64,000 nucleotides of DNA from CAIYPG01 sp903864555 (lineage in GTDB: Bacteria > Pseudomonadota > Gammaproteobacteria > Burkholderiales > SG8-39): NCBI GenBank assembly GCA_947474715.1, contig CANJJT010000008.1, positions 1 to 64,000 on the forward strand, in the 5' to 3' direction. Below the pieces are notes generated by a model. The model saw only the letters and a program-made list of their open reading frames with translations. It was not told the DNA's origin and searched no databases. Shown here piece after piece: positions 17,385 to 26,145 of this stretch. The number at the start of each line of letters is the position of its first letter. The stretch's first letter is position 1. The position numbers and the translations under genes were made by a program.

Positions 17385-19607
17385 TCAGCAGCCCGCCTTC
17401 GGCCCCTGCAGCCACACCACTTTCTCTTTCACCAGTCGATCCAGTTCGCCGGCCATGCCGATGTCGGCGAGCACGGATTGAATGTCCTTGCCCGGCTTCG
17501 AAGCGACATTGCCGATCAGCATGGGCGTGCGTGACAGCTTGACGCCCGGCGCGGTGGTGGTGATGGGGCCGAAGCCTTCGTGGTCACGCGTGACAGCCAG
17601 CTTGCGCGCCACGGTGAGCGGATCCTGCATCAGTTCCACCAGGCTGGGCACGCAGCGATGCGCACCGATACCGGCTTGGGTCAGCAGGCTCACCCACTCG
17701 GTCACGCTGCGCCCGGCCAGTCGCTGCTCCAGCGCCTGCTCCAGGTCTGCGCCCTGCTTCGAGGCCAGATCAGCCAGCTCCGGGCAACGCGCCAGCTCAC
17801 CTTCGCGCGCCGACAGGAAGAAGTACTGGTCACTGGCCTTGTAGATGCGGTCCAGCGGGCCGTTGCCGTTGGCTTCCTGCCCCTGGGCCTCGTTCCACTG
17901 CTTGCCCGCGTACCTCTGCAGGATGGGCGTCTGCAGCATGGTGGCGGTATAGGACAGTGCGCAATCAACGAACTGGCCCAGGCCGGTGCGCTGACGATGC
18001 AGTAGCGCCAGCGCCACGCCATAACACGCCCCCAGGCCGGTGCCGTAGTCGTTGGCGGCAAAGGGCGCGGTGGCCGGCTTGTGCGTACCGAAACGCACCT
18101 GCATGCCCGACACCGCCTGGCCGATCTGTTCGTGGCCAGGGCGTCCGGCATAGGGGCCGAGGTGGCCGAAGGTATTCATGGAGCCGTAGATGATGTCCGG
18201 GCGGCGCGCCTTGACCTGCTCATAGCCGATGCCCAGCTTCTCGGCCACGCCGGAGCGGAAGTTCTGCAGCAGCACATCGGCTTCATCCACCAGCTTCCAG
18301 AAGATGGCCAGACCTTCTTTCGTCTTCAGGTCGATCAGCACGCTGCGCTTGCCGCGGTTGATGTCGTTGTGGCGCAGCACGGTCTTGTTGTGCGGACTGT
18401 CGATCTTGACCACGTCAGCACCGAATTCGGCCAGTGTGCGCCCGCAGGTGGGGCCGGCCAGCACGATGCACAGGTCCACCACCTTCACGCCCTTCAACGC
18501 GGCGCGCAGTTCGGTTTCGCCGGCCACCGCGGCCTTGGGCTTGCGGGTGGCCAGCTCACCGAGAATTTCCGCGCGATGCTGGTCCAGCTTCGGGCGCGAA
18601 CGGCGCACCGAGCCGGGCGTGAGCGACAGGCGCGCATGGACGCCGGGACCGCGGAAGGTCCCGAGTTCCGGATCGCTGTAGTCCTCGATGATCTTCGAGG
18701 CCAGCGCCTGCGGATGTTCCAGCCATTCGGCGCTGCTGTGGCAGATCACACCCTCGGAGCCGATCTCGGCCACATGGTCTTCCCATTCCTTCGCGGTGCG
18801 GGTGCGCATGATCTCGTCGAAGCGTGCTGCCAGCTCCTTGGGGCCGGCGCCGGCATCGCGCACCTTGTCCATGCCGATGGACTGGATGAAGGCCTCGAAG
18901 CGCTTGTTGTTGGCCACGTACATCAGCCAGCGCCCGTCCTTGCAGGGCAGTTGCCGGCTCCAGTTGAATTCGGGTTCCTCCTCCGGCTTGCCGTTGACCA
19001 GCAGGCCGCGCGCGCCCACCACGGTGAAGGTGGCATCAAAGAGCGGAATCTCGATGGTCTGGCCGACGCCGGAGCGCTCGCGCGCATTGAGCGCCATGGT
19101 GATGCTGACCGAGGAGAGGAAGGCGCCGTAGGCCGAGGCATAGGGCACCACGGTGTATACCGGCCGGTCTGAACCACCGTGGCCGGGACGATAGGCGCCG
19201 GTGGCCGCACCCAGCACGCCTTCCCAGGCGCGCACCTGCGCGCGTGGGTCGTCGTGGCCGAAGCCGGGCAGCGAACAGTAGATGAGTCGCGGGTTGGCCG
19301 CGGTCATGGCCGCAGCGCCCAGGCCCAGGCGGTCCATCACGCCGGGGCGGAAGTTCTCCACCACCACGTCAGCCGTGGCGATGAGTTGCTTCGCCGTGGC
19401 CAGATCGGCGGGCTTCTTCAGGTCCAGCACGATGCTGCGCTTGTTGCGGTTCCAGGTGGCATTGGCCGGGGTGTTCCAGCGCGGGCCGCCGGGCGGATCG
19501 ATGCGGATCACGTCCGCGCCCTGGTCCCCCAGCAGCATGGCCGCCATGGGTCCTGCGATGTATTGGCCGAAATCGATGACGCGTACGCCGTCCAGTGCAC
19601 CTGGCAT
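17385..19607 (-). CDS. Fused double class III CoA-transferase
   Basis: The 740-residue protein is two complete CaiB/BaiF domains in one chain. The first opens LDGVRVIDFGQYIAGP with GADVIRIDPP; the second begins near residue 365 with LKGVKVVDLCIVLAGP and GADVVKIDSP, each followed by its own NRNKRS- or NRGKRS-type segment. Single-domain CoA-transferases are already interlocked dimers, so this chain may form an intramolecular dimer with two non-equivalent sites. I chose the ATG at 19607 with AGGAGG; a longer frame would read through the palindromic repeat at 19749-19934. A second fused protein is encoded at 27327. Confidence 0.93.
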   Translation of the reverse strand: MPGALDGVRVIDFGQYIAGPMAAMLLGDQGADVIRIDPPGGPRWNTPANATWNRNKRSIVLDLKKPADLATAKQLIATADVVVENFRPGVMDRLGLGAAAMTAANPRLIYCSLPGFGHDDPRAQVRAWEGVLGAATGAYRPGHGGSDRPVYTVVPYASAYGAFLSSVSITMALNARERSGVGQTIEIPLFDATFTVVGARGLLVNGKPEEEPEFNWSRQLPCKDGRWLMYVANNKRFEAFIQSIGMDKVRDAGAGPKELAARFDEIMRTRTAKEWEDHVAEIGSEGVICHSSAEWLEHPQALASKIIEDYSDPELGTFRGPGVHARLSLTPGSVRRSRPKLDQHRAEILGELATRKPKAAVAGETELRAALKGVKVVDLCIVLAGPTCGRTLAEFGADVVKIDSPHNKTVLRHNDINRGKRSVLIDLKTKEGLAIFWKLVDEADVLLQNFRSGVAEKLGIGYEQVKARRPDIIYGSMNTFGHLGPYAGRPGHEQIGQAVSGMQVRFGTHKPATAPFAANDYGTGLGACYGVALALLHRQRTGLGQFVDCALSYTATMLQTPILQRYAGKQWNEAQGQEANGNGPLDRIYKASDQYFFLSAREGELARCPELADLASKQGADLEQALEQRLAGRSVTEWVSLLTQAGIGAHRCVPSLVELMQDPLTVARKLAVTRDHEGFGPITTTAPGVKLSRTPMLIGNVASKPGKDIQSVLADIGMAGELDRLVKEKVVWLQGPKAGC

Positions 19608-19748
19608 GTTGACCTCCTCAAGCGGGATAGGGGCCGGCGGTGGCTTCTGGGAGCCGCTCCGCCGGGACTTCGAAGCGGCAATGCTATCAGGCTGGCGCGC
19701 CGCCATCCCCGCGCGAGGCCAAGCCCGCGCCAAACCAGTATCATCGCA

Positions 19749-19934
19749 GTGTCCCGAATCGCAAGTTCGTTGAATCTGATTGGGTATGCACAAGTCGACG
19801 TCCGTCGAAAAGTGCCGAAATCGGTGCCAGACAAGGCGCAAAGCGGAGCCAGCCTGGCTGGCTTGCGAGCATTGGCAACGCCGTATGGCGCCGATTTCGA
19901 CACTTTTATTCGGCGAACTTGCGATTCGGGACAC
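19749..19934. repeat. 186-bp long palindromic element with 21-bp perfect terminal inverted repeats
   Basis: Bases 19749-19769 (starting GTGTCCCGAATCGC) are repeated in perfect inverse at 19914-19934. A second, inner inverted pair of 22 bases (19808-19829 against 19886-19907) has only a few mismatches. The centre holds GCCAGCCTGGCTGGC. The whole element can fold into one long hairpin, as expected of a MITE or large REP-type unit. It lies between the divergent fused CoA-transferase and SDR genes, so it sits in their promoter region. Confidence 0.85.
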
Positions 19935-19979
19935 CAGCCTTCAGCAGGCATTCCATACAAGCACTCAAGGAGAAGCAAG

Positions 19980-20900
19980 ATGGCAGCAGGGCAGATGGTC
20001 AAGGACAAGGTCGTGGTCGTCACGGGTTCGGGCGGCGGCATCGGGCGCGACATCGCGCTGGCGATGGCGGCGCAGGGCGCCAAGGTGGTGGTGAACGACA
20101 TTGGCGCCTCGCTCACCGGCGAAGGCAAGGACATGGGCCCGGCGCAGAAGGTGGTCGAGGAGATCAAGGCGGCCGGCGGCCAGGCCGTGGCCAGCACCGA
20201 CAGCGTCTCCGAGGCGGCCAGCGCCAACCGCATCATCGAGACCGCCATCGGCACCTTCGGCCGCATCGACTGCGTGATCAACAACGCCGGGATCCTGCGT
20301 GACCGCATCTTCCACAAGATGAGCACGGAAGACTTCGAGGCGGTGATCAAGGTGCACCTGCTGGGCGCCTTCTACATGAGCAAGGCCGCCGCCCTGCACT
20401 TCAAGGAGCAGGAATCGGGCAGCTTCGTGCACATGACCTCCACCTCCGGCCTGATCGGCAACTTTGGCCAGGCCAACTACTCCGCCGCCAAGCTGGGGCT
20501 GACCGCCTTCTCCAAATCCATCGCCCTGGACATGGCCAAGTTCAAGGTGCGCTCCAACTGCATCGCGCCCTTTGCCTGGAGCCGCATGACCAGCTCCATC
20601 CCCACCAGCACGCCGGCCGAAGAGGCGCGCGTGGAAAAACTCAAGCAGATGACCCCCGCCAAGATCGCCCCGCTGGCCGTGTACCTTGCCAGTGACCAGG
20701 CCGAGAAGGTGAATGCCCAGGTGTTTGCCGTTCGCAACAACGAGATTTTCCTCATGAGCCAGCCGCGCCCGGTGCGTTCGGTGCATCGTTCCGAGGGCTG
20801 GACCCCGGAGTCCATCGCCGAGCACTGCATACCGGCGCTACAGCAGTCCTTCTTCCCGCTGGACCGCTCGGGCGACGTGTTCAACTGGGACCCGATCTGA
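19980..20900 (+). CDS. SDR dehydrogenase similar to multifunctional-enzyme type 2 hydroxyacyl-CoA dehydrogenase
   Basis: A 306-residue SDR with TGSGGGIG (15-22), NNAG and the intact triad Ser154, Tyr167, Lys171 (YSAAK). The LTGEGKDMGPAQKVVEEIKAAGG insert, the LRDRIFHKM segment and the C-terminal extension with PESIAEHC resemble the dehydrogenase unit of peroxisomal MFE-2 and its bacterial (3R)-hydroxyacyl-CoA relatives. It would oxidise a 3-hydroxyacyl-CoA. An AAGGAG site precedes ATG 19980. It probably forms a unit with the PrpD gene 69 bases downstream. Confidence 0.9.
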   Translation: MAAGQMVKDKVVVVTGSGGGIGRDIALAMAAQGAKVVVNDIGASLTGEGKDMGPAQKVVEEIKAAGGQAVASTDSVSEAASANRIIETAIGTFGRIDCVINNAGILRDRIFHKMSTEDFEAVIKVHLLGAFYMSKAAALHFKEQESGSFVHMTSTSGLIGNFGQANYSAAKLGLTAFSKSIALDMAKFKVRSNCIAPFAWSRMTSSIPTSTPAEEARVEKLKQMTPAKIAPLAVYLASDQAEKVNAQVFAVRNNEIFLMSQPRPVRSVHRSEGWTPESIAEHCIPALQQSFFPLDRSGDVFNWDPI

Positions 20901-20969
20901 TCGCCAGGCGACTGCCCAACACCCTACCCCCTCCTGCCCCCATCACGAATATCACGAAAGGGTCCAATC

Positions 20970-22322
20970 ATGCCCGCCACCATCGCCCAGCAACTCGCCG
21001 CCCACTTCACCAGCCTCGATTACAACAAGGTGCCCGAGGCCAACCGCAAGGCGATGAAACGCCTGCTGCTGGATTACCTCGGTGTGGGCATTGCCGGCAG
21101 CCAGACCGAAAGCGGCGTGGTCGCGCGCCGCTTCGCCACGGTGCAGAAAGGGGTGACGGAATCCACGCTGGTCGGCGGCGGCGAGCGTGTGCCCATGGCG
21201 CAGGCCGCGTTTGCCAATGCCATCTCCTCGCACAGCATCGAACTGGACGACATTGACATCCTGGCGCTGTTCCACTTCAGCCCGCCGGTGTTTTCGGCGG
21301 CGCTGGCCGCGGCACAGCGCCAGGGCGCCAATGGCCGGCAGCTGATTGCGGCCCTGGCGGCCGGCTGCGAAATGATGGAGCGCCTGAGCAAGGCGGCCAA
21401 CAACTCGCTGCGCAACCGCGCTTATCACACCACGCCCACCTGCGGCGTGTTCGGCGCCACCGTGGCGGCCAGTCGCATGCTGGGCCTGAATGCCGGGCAA
21501 CTGGTTTCCGCCTTCGGCCTGGCCGGCGCGCAGGCCTCCGGCCTCATGGAGATGTACGGCCCGTCCATGCAGAAGCGTTTCAACCCGGGCCCCGCCGCAC
21601 GTAACGGCGTCACTGCCGCGCTGATGGCCCAACTGGGCTTTACCGGCGCCGAGACCATCTTCGAGGGCGAGCGCGGCTTTCTGCGTGCCTTCACCGACCA
21701 GTCCGATGCCTCGCAACTGACCAAGGGACTCAAGCGCCCCTATCGCCTCGACATCGAGTTCAAGCCCTACTCCTGCGCCAGGCCCATCCACAATGCCATC
21801 GACTGCGCACTGGAGATCCGCGGCCGCGACAAGCCGGTGCTGGCGCAGATCGCCGCCATCGAAGTGGCGCGCCATCCGGACTGGGCGCTGTATCACCAGA
21901 ACAAGTCGCCGCGCACCTACCATGAAGGCCAGGTCAGCCTGCCCTACTCCACGGCCGTGGCCTTCAAGGAAGGGGCGGCACTGCTGAAGCAGTACAGCGA
22001 CAGGAAACTCAAGGACCCGGTGCTGGTTCGGCTGATGAAGGCCACCGCCATCAGCGTGGACCAGAACCTGCCGCGTGGCGTGTCCTGCCGCATGACGGTC
22101 AGGATGAAGAATGGCGCCAGTTACGTGTCCCAGGTCGACTACCCCAAGGGCTCGATCCAGAACCCCATGAGCGATGCCGAACTGCGTGCCAAGTTCGACA
22201 ACCTGGCGCAGCCGGTGATCGGCAAGGCCGCCGCCAAAGTGGCCGACATGGTGGAAAACATTGAAAACTGCAAGGACGTGGGCGAGCTGATGCGCCTTAC
22301 GGCCGCGCGGAAGAAACGCTGA
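20970..22322 (+). CDS. MmgE/PrpD family protein
   Basis: A 450-residue protein of the MmgE/PrpD family, which includes 2-methylcitrate dehydratase and cis-aconitate decarboxylase. Typical segments are LLLDYLGVGIAGSQTES, SHSIELDDID and the helix LNAGQLVSAFGLAGAQASGLME, followed by FEGERGFLRAF and the SCARPIH motif. Members dehydrate, decarboxylate or isomerise tricarboxylic and related acids. It is co-directional with the SDR gene. An AAAGGG site lies before ATG 20970. The precise substrate cannot be read from sequence. Confidence 0.93.
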   Translation: MPATIAQQLAAHFTSLDYNKVPEANRKAMKRLLLDYLGVGIAGSQTESGVVARRFATVQKGVTESTLVGGGERVPMAQAAFANAISSHSIELDDIDILALFHFSPPVFSAALAAAQRQGANGRQLIAALAAGCEMMERLSKAANNSLRNRAYHTTPTCGVFGATVAASRMLGLNAGQLVSAFGLAGAQASGLMEMYGPSMQKRFNPGPAARNGVTAALMAQLGFTGAETIFEGERGFLRAFTDQSDASQLTKGLKRPYRLDIEFKPYSCARPIHNAIDCALEIRGRDKPVLAQIAAIEVARHPDWALYHQNKSPRTYHEGQVSLPYSTAVAFKEGAALLKQYSDRKLKDPVLVRLMKATAISVDQNLPRGVSCRMTVRMKNGASYVSQVDYPKGSIQNPMSDAELRAKFDNLAQPVIGKAAAKVADMVENIENCKDVGELMRLTAARKKR

Positions 22323-22422
22323 TCAAGTCCCGAATTAAGAGAATGACTCGAATACCTCCCTCTGGCGTGGGGGGGGCTCAAGACTCTTCACCAACTTCCG
22401 GGGGAAACGGGACTGCAACAGG

Positions 22423-22453
22423 GTTGACCCCCTTGTCAAAGGGGGCCGTTAGC
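22423..22453. repeat. Partial copy of the CCCCCTTGTCAAAGGGGG repeat
   Basis: A single hairpin (GACCCCCTTGTCAAAG, then GGGGCC) between the convergent PrpD and Bug genes. Only the hairpin end of the unit is preserved. In this position it could serve as a bidirectional transcription end. Confidence 0.65.
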
Positions 22454-22487
22454 GTCAGCGCCGCTTCGTGCCCCTCCTGCAAACGCC

Positions 22488-23480
22488 TCAGTCGCCCTTG
22501 ATCCCGGTCTGCCGGATCACCCTGCCCCACTTGTCGTGATCGGCACGGATCAGTTCGACGAACTGCTCGCGCGTGGCGGGCGCGGGTTCCGCACCTTCGC
22601 CCACAAGACGCTCGCGGACATCGGCTGCCTGCAGCGCGACGTTGATCTGCTTGTTCAGGGTGTCGGCGATGGCCACCGACAGTTTCGCCGGGCCGACTAC
22701 GCCGTACCAGGAGTTGGCGGTGAAGTTGGGAAAGCCCGACTCCATCACCGTGGGTACATCCGGCAGTGCCGAGGCACGCTGGTTGCCGGTGGAAGCCAGC
22801 ACCACCATCTTGCCAGCCTTCACCTGCGGCATCACCGCCGGGATGGGGCTGAACATCATCTGCACCCGCCCGCCCACCAGGTCGGTGATCGCCTGCGCGC
22901 CGCCCTTGTAGCTGATGTGGGTCAGGTCGGTGGTGGTGGCGATCTTGAACAGTTCGCCCGCCAGGTGTGAGCCGGAGCCATTGCCCGATGACACGAAATT
23001 GAGTGCCCCCGGCTTGGCCTTGGCCAGGCCCACCAGTTCCTTCACATTGCGCGCCTGCACCCCGGGGTTGATCACCAGGATGTAGCTGTAAGCAGCCAGC
23101 CGGGCCACCGGCGTGAAGTCGGCGATCGGGTCATAGGTGAGTTCGGGCTTGAGCAACTTCTGGATCGGATGGCTGCTCGACATCATCAGAATGGTGTAGC
23201 CGTCGGCAGCCTGGCGTGACACATACTCGGCCCCGACATTGCCGCCGGCGCCGGCGCGATTCTCGACGATCACCGACTGCGACACCACCTCGGACAGTTT
23301 GGCACCCACCGTGCGCGCCAGCAGGTCATTGCCACCGCCGGGCGGGAAACCCACGACAAAGCGGATGGCCTTGGTCGGATAGGCCTGGGCCATCGCCTGG
23401 TGACTGGCGGCCACCAGTGGCAGCGCCACCAGGGTTCCAATCACGGCGCGGTTCAGTGCGGTTCGAGCTTGCTGTTTCAT
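22488..23480 (-). CDS. Bug-family (TctC) periplasmic binding protein
   Basis: A 330-residue binding protein with a signal peptide (cleavage near ASHQAMAQA, about 32), then the family features PTKAIRFVVGFPPGGGNDLLAR and VENRAGAGGNVGAEYV, the loops that clamp the ligand carboxylate. The C-terminal region keeps LPDVPTVMESGFP. The AAGGAGGGAGG site before ATG 23480 is very strong. The gene is followed by 32 bases from the CapA gene, which precedes it on the same strand. No TctAB partner is present. Confidence 0.94.
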   Translation of the reverse strand: MKQQARTALNRAVIGTLVALPLVAASHQAMAQAYPTKAIRFVVGFPPGGGNDLLARTVGAKLSEVVSQSVIVENRAGAGGNVGAEYVSRQAADGYTILMMSSSHPIQKLLKPELTYDPIADFTPVARLAAYSYILVINPGVQARNVKELVGLAKAKPGALNFVSSGNGSGSHLAGELFKIATTTDLTHISYKGGAQAITDLVGGRVQMMFSPIPAVMPQVKAGKMVVLASTGNQRASALPDVPTVMESGFPNFTANSWYGVVGPAKLSVAIADTLNKQINVALQAADVRERLVGEGAEPAPATREQFVELIRADHDKWGRVIRQTGIKGD

Positions 23481-23512
23481 CCTGCCTCCCTCCTTGTTCT
23501 TGTTGTCAGCAA

Positions 23513-24568
23513 TCAGATGCCGGCGGTGACGATGACTTCGTCCCCGGCCAGTTCCATCTTTGTCTTGAAGCGGTCCGAGTATTTCTGGATCTCGGCCAGT
23601 GCCGCGGCTTCCTCGGCCACTGGGCGAATGACGATTTCGGTGTTGTCCAATTGGCGCACCAGCGAGAAGGCGATGCGCGCCACCTGATTGTCCTCAAAAG
23701 TCACGCGCGGCATCACGCCCACCCAGCCCTTGAGGTAGCGCTTGTTGCTCTTGATGAAGCAGAAGCTGCCGAGGCCGTAGAAAATCGGCTTGCCCTTGTA
23801 GATCTCGATGCCCAGTGGATAGTGCTCGGCATGCGCCATCACCACATCTGCGCCGGCATCGACCGCGGCATGCGCGATCTCGCTCTGGAAGTCGAGGATG
23901 TCACCCTTGTGCCCCATGTGGTGCGAGGACACCACGATGTCGGACTTGGCGCGCAGATCGCGCAGGTCGGACTGGAGTTCGTCCATGTACTTTTTATCCA
24001 CCCAGGTGTGGACCTTCGGCGGCAGGCCGGGCCGGTTGGGCGGCAGCGTGCCGTCCTTGTAGTACACCGGTTCGAAGGCGGTGTGCACCTTGATCACCGC
24101 AACACCCGGGCTGTGCTCGGTGGCCTCGTGGTGGTTGGGCCAATACTGTGAAGTGCGCTGCAGGAAGCCGAAGCGCGTGCCGTTGCGCGTCACCACCGCG
24201 GAAGCGCGCGCCGCCGCCTTGTTCGCGCCGGTGCCCACATGCGGCATGCCCAGCTTGTCCAGGCACTCGTTGGAGGCCACGATGGCCTTGTGGCCGTAAT
24301 TCTGGTTGTTGGCATTGCCCACGCAGTGGAAGCCGCCATGCGTCAGCGCCGCCGCATTCTTCGTCGGCGCCCAGAAGCCGTCATAGCCAGAAATCAGGTC
24401 GGGCATCATCTGCCCGCGCGGTACCACCGGATCGTACAGGCAGCATTCCAGGTTGCCGAACACGCAATCGGCCTTGGCAAAACTGTCGCGCACGCTGCGA
24501 AACGGCACGGTGACATCCTCGACGCCTAGCAGGTTGACGTCGCCGGTGAGCATGATGGTTGAACGCAT
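23513..24568 (-). CDS. CapA-family metallophosphatase-like protein
   Basis: A 351-residue protein of the CapA/PgsA family (calcineurin-like fold), recognised by the opening MLTGDVNLLG, the FGNLECCLYD motif and VVSSHHMGHKGD, with later VVMAHAEHYPLGIEIY and GKPIFYGLGSF. In Gram-positive species CapA helps make or anchor polyglutamate; here no capB or capC is seen and it has no signal peptide or membrane segment. In this context (Bug protein, acyl dehydratase, CoA-transferases) it more likely acts as a soluble hydrolase. ATG 24568 follows GGGGAGG. Confidence 0.88.
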   Translation of the reverse strand: MRSTIMLTGDVNLLGVEDVTVPFRSVRDSFAKADCVFGNLECCLYDPVVPRGQMMPDLISGYDGFWAPTKNAAALTHGGFHCVGNANNQNYGHKAIVASNECLDKLGMPHVGTGANKAAARASAVVTRNGTRFGFLQRTSQYWPNHHEATEHSPGVAVIKVHTAFEPVYYKDGTLPPNRPGLPPKVHTWVDKKYMDELQSDLRDLRAKSDIVVSSHHMGHKGDILDFQSEIAHAAVDAGADVVMAHAEHYPLGIEIYKGKPIFYGLGSFCFIKSNKRYLKGWVGVMPRVTFEDNQVARIAFSLVRQLDNTEIVIRPVAEEAAALAEIQKYSDRFKTKMELAGDEVIVTAGI

Positions 24569-24867
24569 GAAACAAGCCTCCCCTCGAATGAAATTCCCTG
24601 GCCGGCGCCCTTTGAACAGGGCGGTCGTGCGTGAAAGGGCAAGAGCTTACACCAGGGGGAAACAGGGTCGGCGTGGCCCTGCTTGTTCACGAGGCCGGCA
24701 CTACACCGCCAGGGTCAGTTGACCTTCAGCACGCGAGTACGCGGGTGGTCCTGACTCCAGGGCCAGGCGCGAGGAGCGCCGCAGGCCGGGTGCCTGCAAG
24801 CGATGAGCAACGACGCCATGGGGCCAGGACCCCAGCCCGCATCTCGCGCGATGAATGTGAACAGACC

Positions 24868-25842
24868 CTAGTCAATCACCACATTGGCCGCCTTGATGAG
24901 ACGGGCGTAGCGCATTGCCTCTTCACGGAAGTAGGTCTCGAACTGTGCCGGCGTGCTCCACAGCGGCACAGCGCCGAAGCCGGTCATCTTTTCCTGGATG
25001 TCCTTGCTCTGCATGACTTTCGTGACCTCACCCGCGATGCGCACCGGCAGCTCTTTGGGCATCCCCGCCGGTCCGAAGAAGGCGAACCAGGCCGAGGACT
25101 CGAAGCCTGGCACTCCGGCCTCGGCCACAGTGGGCAGGTCCGGTGTGAGCGACACGCGTTTTGATTCAGCCACCGCCAACAGGCGCACCCTGCCGGATTT
25201 CACGTGCGGGTTAAGCGCGGGCAGGCCGACGAAGATGAGCTGGATCTGGCCGCCCGCCACATCGGCTGATGCCGGACCGGTGCCCTTGTAGGGGACGTGG
25301 ACCATCTTCACGCCGGTTTCGACGCTGAACATCTCGCCTGCCAGGTGAGGCCCGGAGCCGTTGCCGGCAGAGCCGAAATGGAGTTGCCCGGGCCTTGATT
25401 TGGCGTGCGCGATCAGTTCCTTCACCGAGTTCACCGGCAGGGATGCATTCACGGCCAGAAAGTAGGGCGTGCTCGCGGTCAGGCTGATGGGCGTGAGATC
25501 CCTTGCCGCGTCATAAGGCAGCTTGGCATACAGGCTGCCATTGCTTGCCAACGAGGAGGTGCCGAGCAGCAACGTGTAGCCGTCGGGCTTGCTGCGCACA
25601 ACCAGTTCAGTGCCGATCACGCCATTGCTGCCGCCGCGGTTCTCGATCAGGAACTGCTGCCCCACCGTTTCACTGAGACGCTGCGCAATCAGGCGTGCGA
25701 TGAGATCGGTAGGCCCGCCAGGGGGATAGGCCACCACCACGCGCACCGTTTGGGCGGGGTAGTTCTGTGCTTGACTCATGCTGCTGTAGCCGGCGATGAA
25801 TCCGGAAATTGCAATGCCAACCAGGGTCCATCGTGCCTTCAT
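24868..25842 (-). CDS. Bug-family (TctC) periplasmic binding protein
   Basis: A 324-residue binding protein. I set the start at ATG 25842 (MKARWTLVGIAISG), because a GGAGG site precedes it and a proper signal peptide (ending near SMSQAQN, about 25) begins there. Family loops are VVVAYPPGGPTDLIARL and IENRGGSNGVIGTEL; the first is a standard clamp and the second has a GGSNG variant. It is divergent from the MaoC-like gene at 26146, with about 300 bases between. No membrane partner is nearby. Confidence 0.93.
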   Translation of the reverse strand: MKARWTLVGIAISGFIAGYSSMSQAQNYPAQTVRVVVAYPPGGPTDLIARLIAQRLSETVGQQFLIENRGGSNGVIGTELVVRSKPDGYTLLLGTSSLASNGSLYAKLPYDAARDLTPISLTASTPYFLAVNASLPVNSVKELIAHAKSRPGQLHFGSAGNGSGPHLAGEMFSVETGVKMVHVPYKGTGPASADVAGGQIQLIFVGLPALNPHVKSGRVRLLAVAESKRVSLTPDLPTVAEAGVPGFESSAWFAFFGPAGMPKELPVRIAGEVTKVMQSKDIQEKMTGFGAVPLWSTPAQFETYFREEAMRYARLIKAANVVID

Positions 25843-26145
25843 GAGTAGCCTCCACCTTAAGTGTTGTTTTGGACAGGTGTAGCGATGTGCGGGCAGTTTA
25901 GCAGGGTGTTTCAAAGATGGGCGCCTCCCCGCCCCGGCTTGCCACTTGCGTCCTGGCAGGCCGCGGCACTTCCCTGCATTGCTTCCGCTGTTCGCCTGCT
26001 GCCAGCCGGAACCGTAACGGGATGTCTGTCCTTTGGTCCTGATATGATGCATGCTCATCCGCATGACAGAATTACAGGCGCGTCATCCAAGAGCGCGCCG
26101 CGGACTGCGCAGGTACACATCATCACAGTGTGAAGGGGAGCAAGC
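25843..26145. other. Divergent intergenic region between Bug and MaoC-like genes
   Basis: No gene is seen. A possible -10 box TATGAT at 26043-26048 faces the MaoC-like gene, but I find no good -35 element 16-18 bases upstream. The region must hold promoters for both flanking genes. No operator palindrome stands out. Confidence 0.4.

Noticed and set aside
17385..19934. Start of the fused CoA-transferase at 19934
   Set aside because: The added 109 residues come from the palindromic repeat and lack homology; ATG 19607 has AGGAGG right before it.
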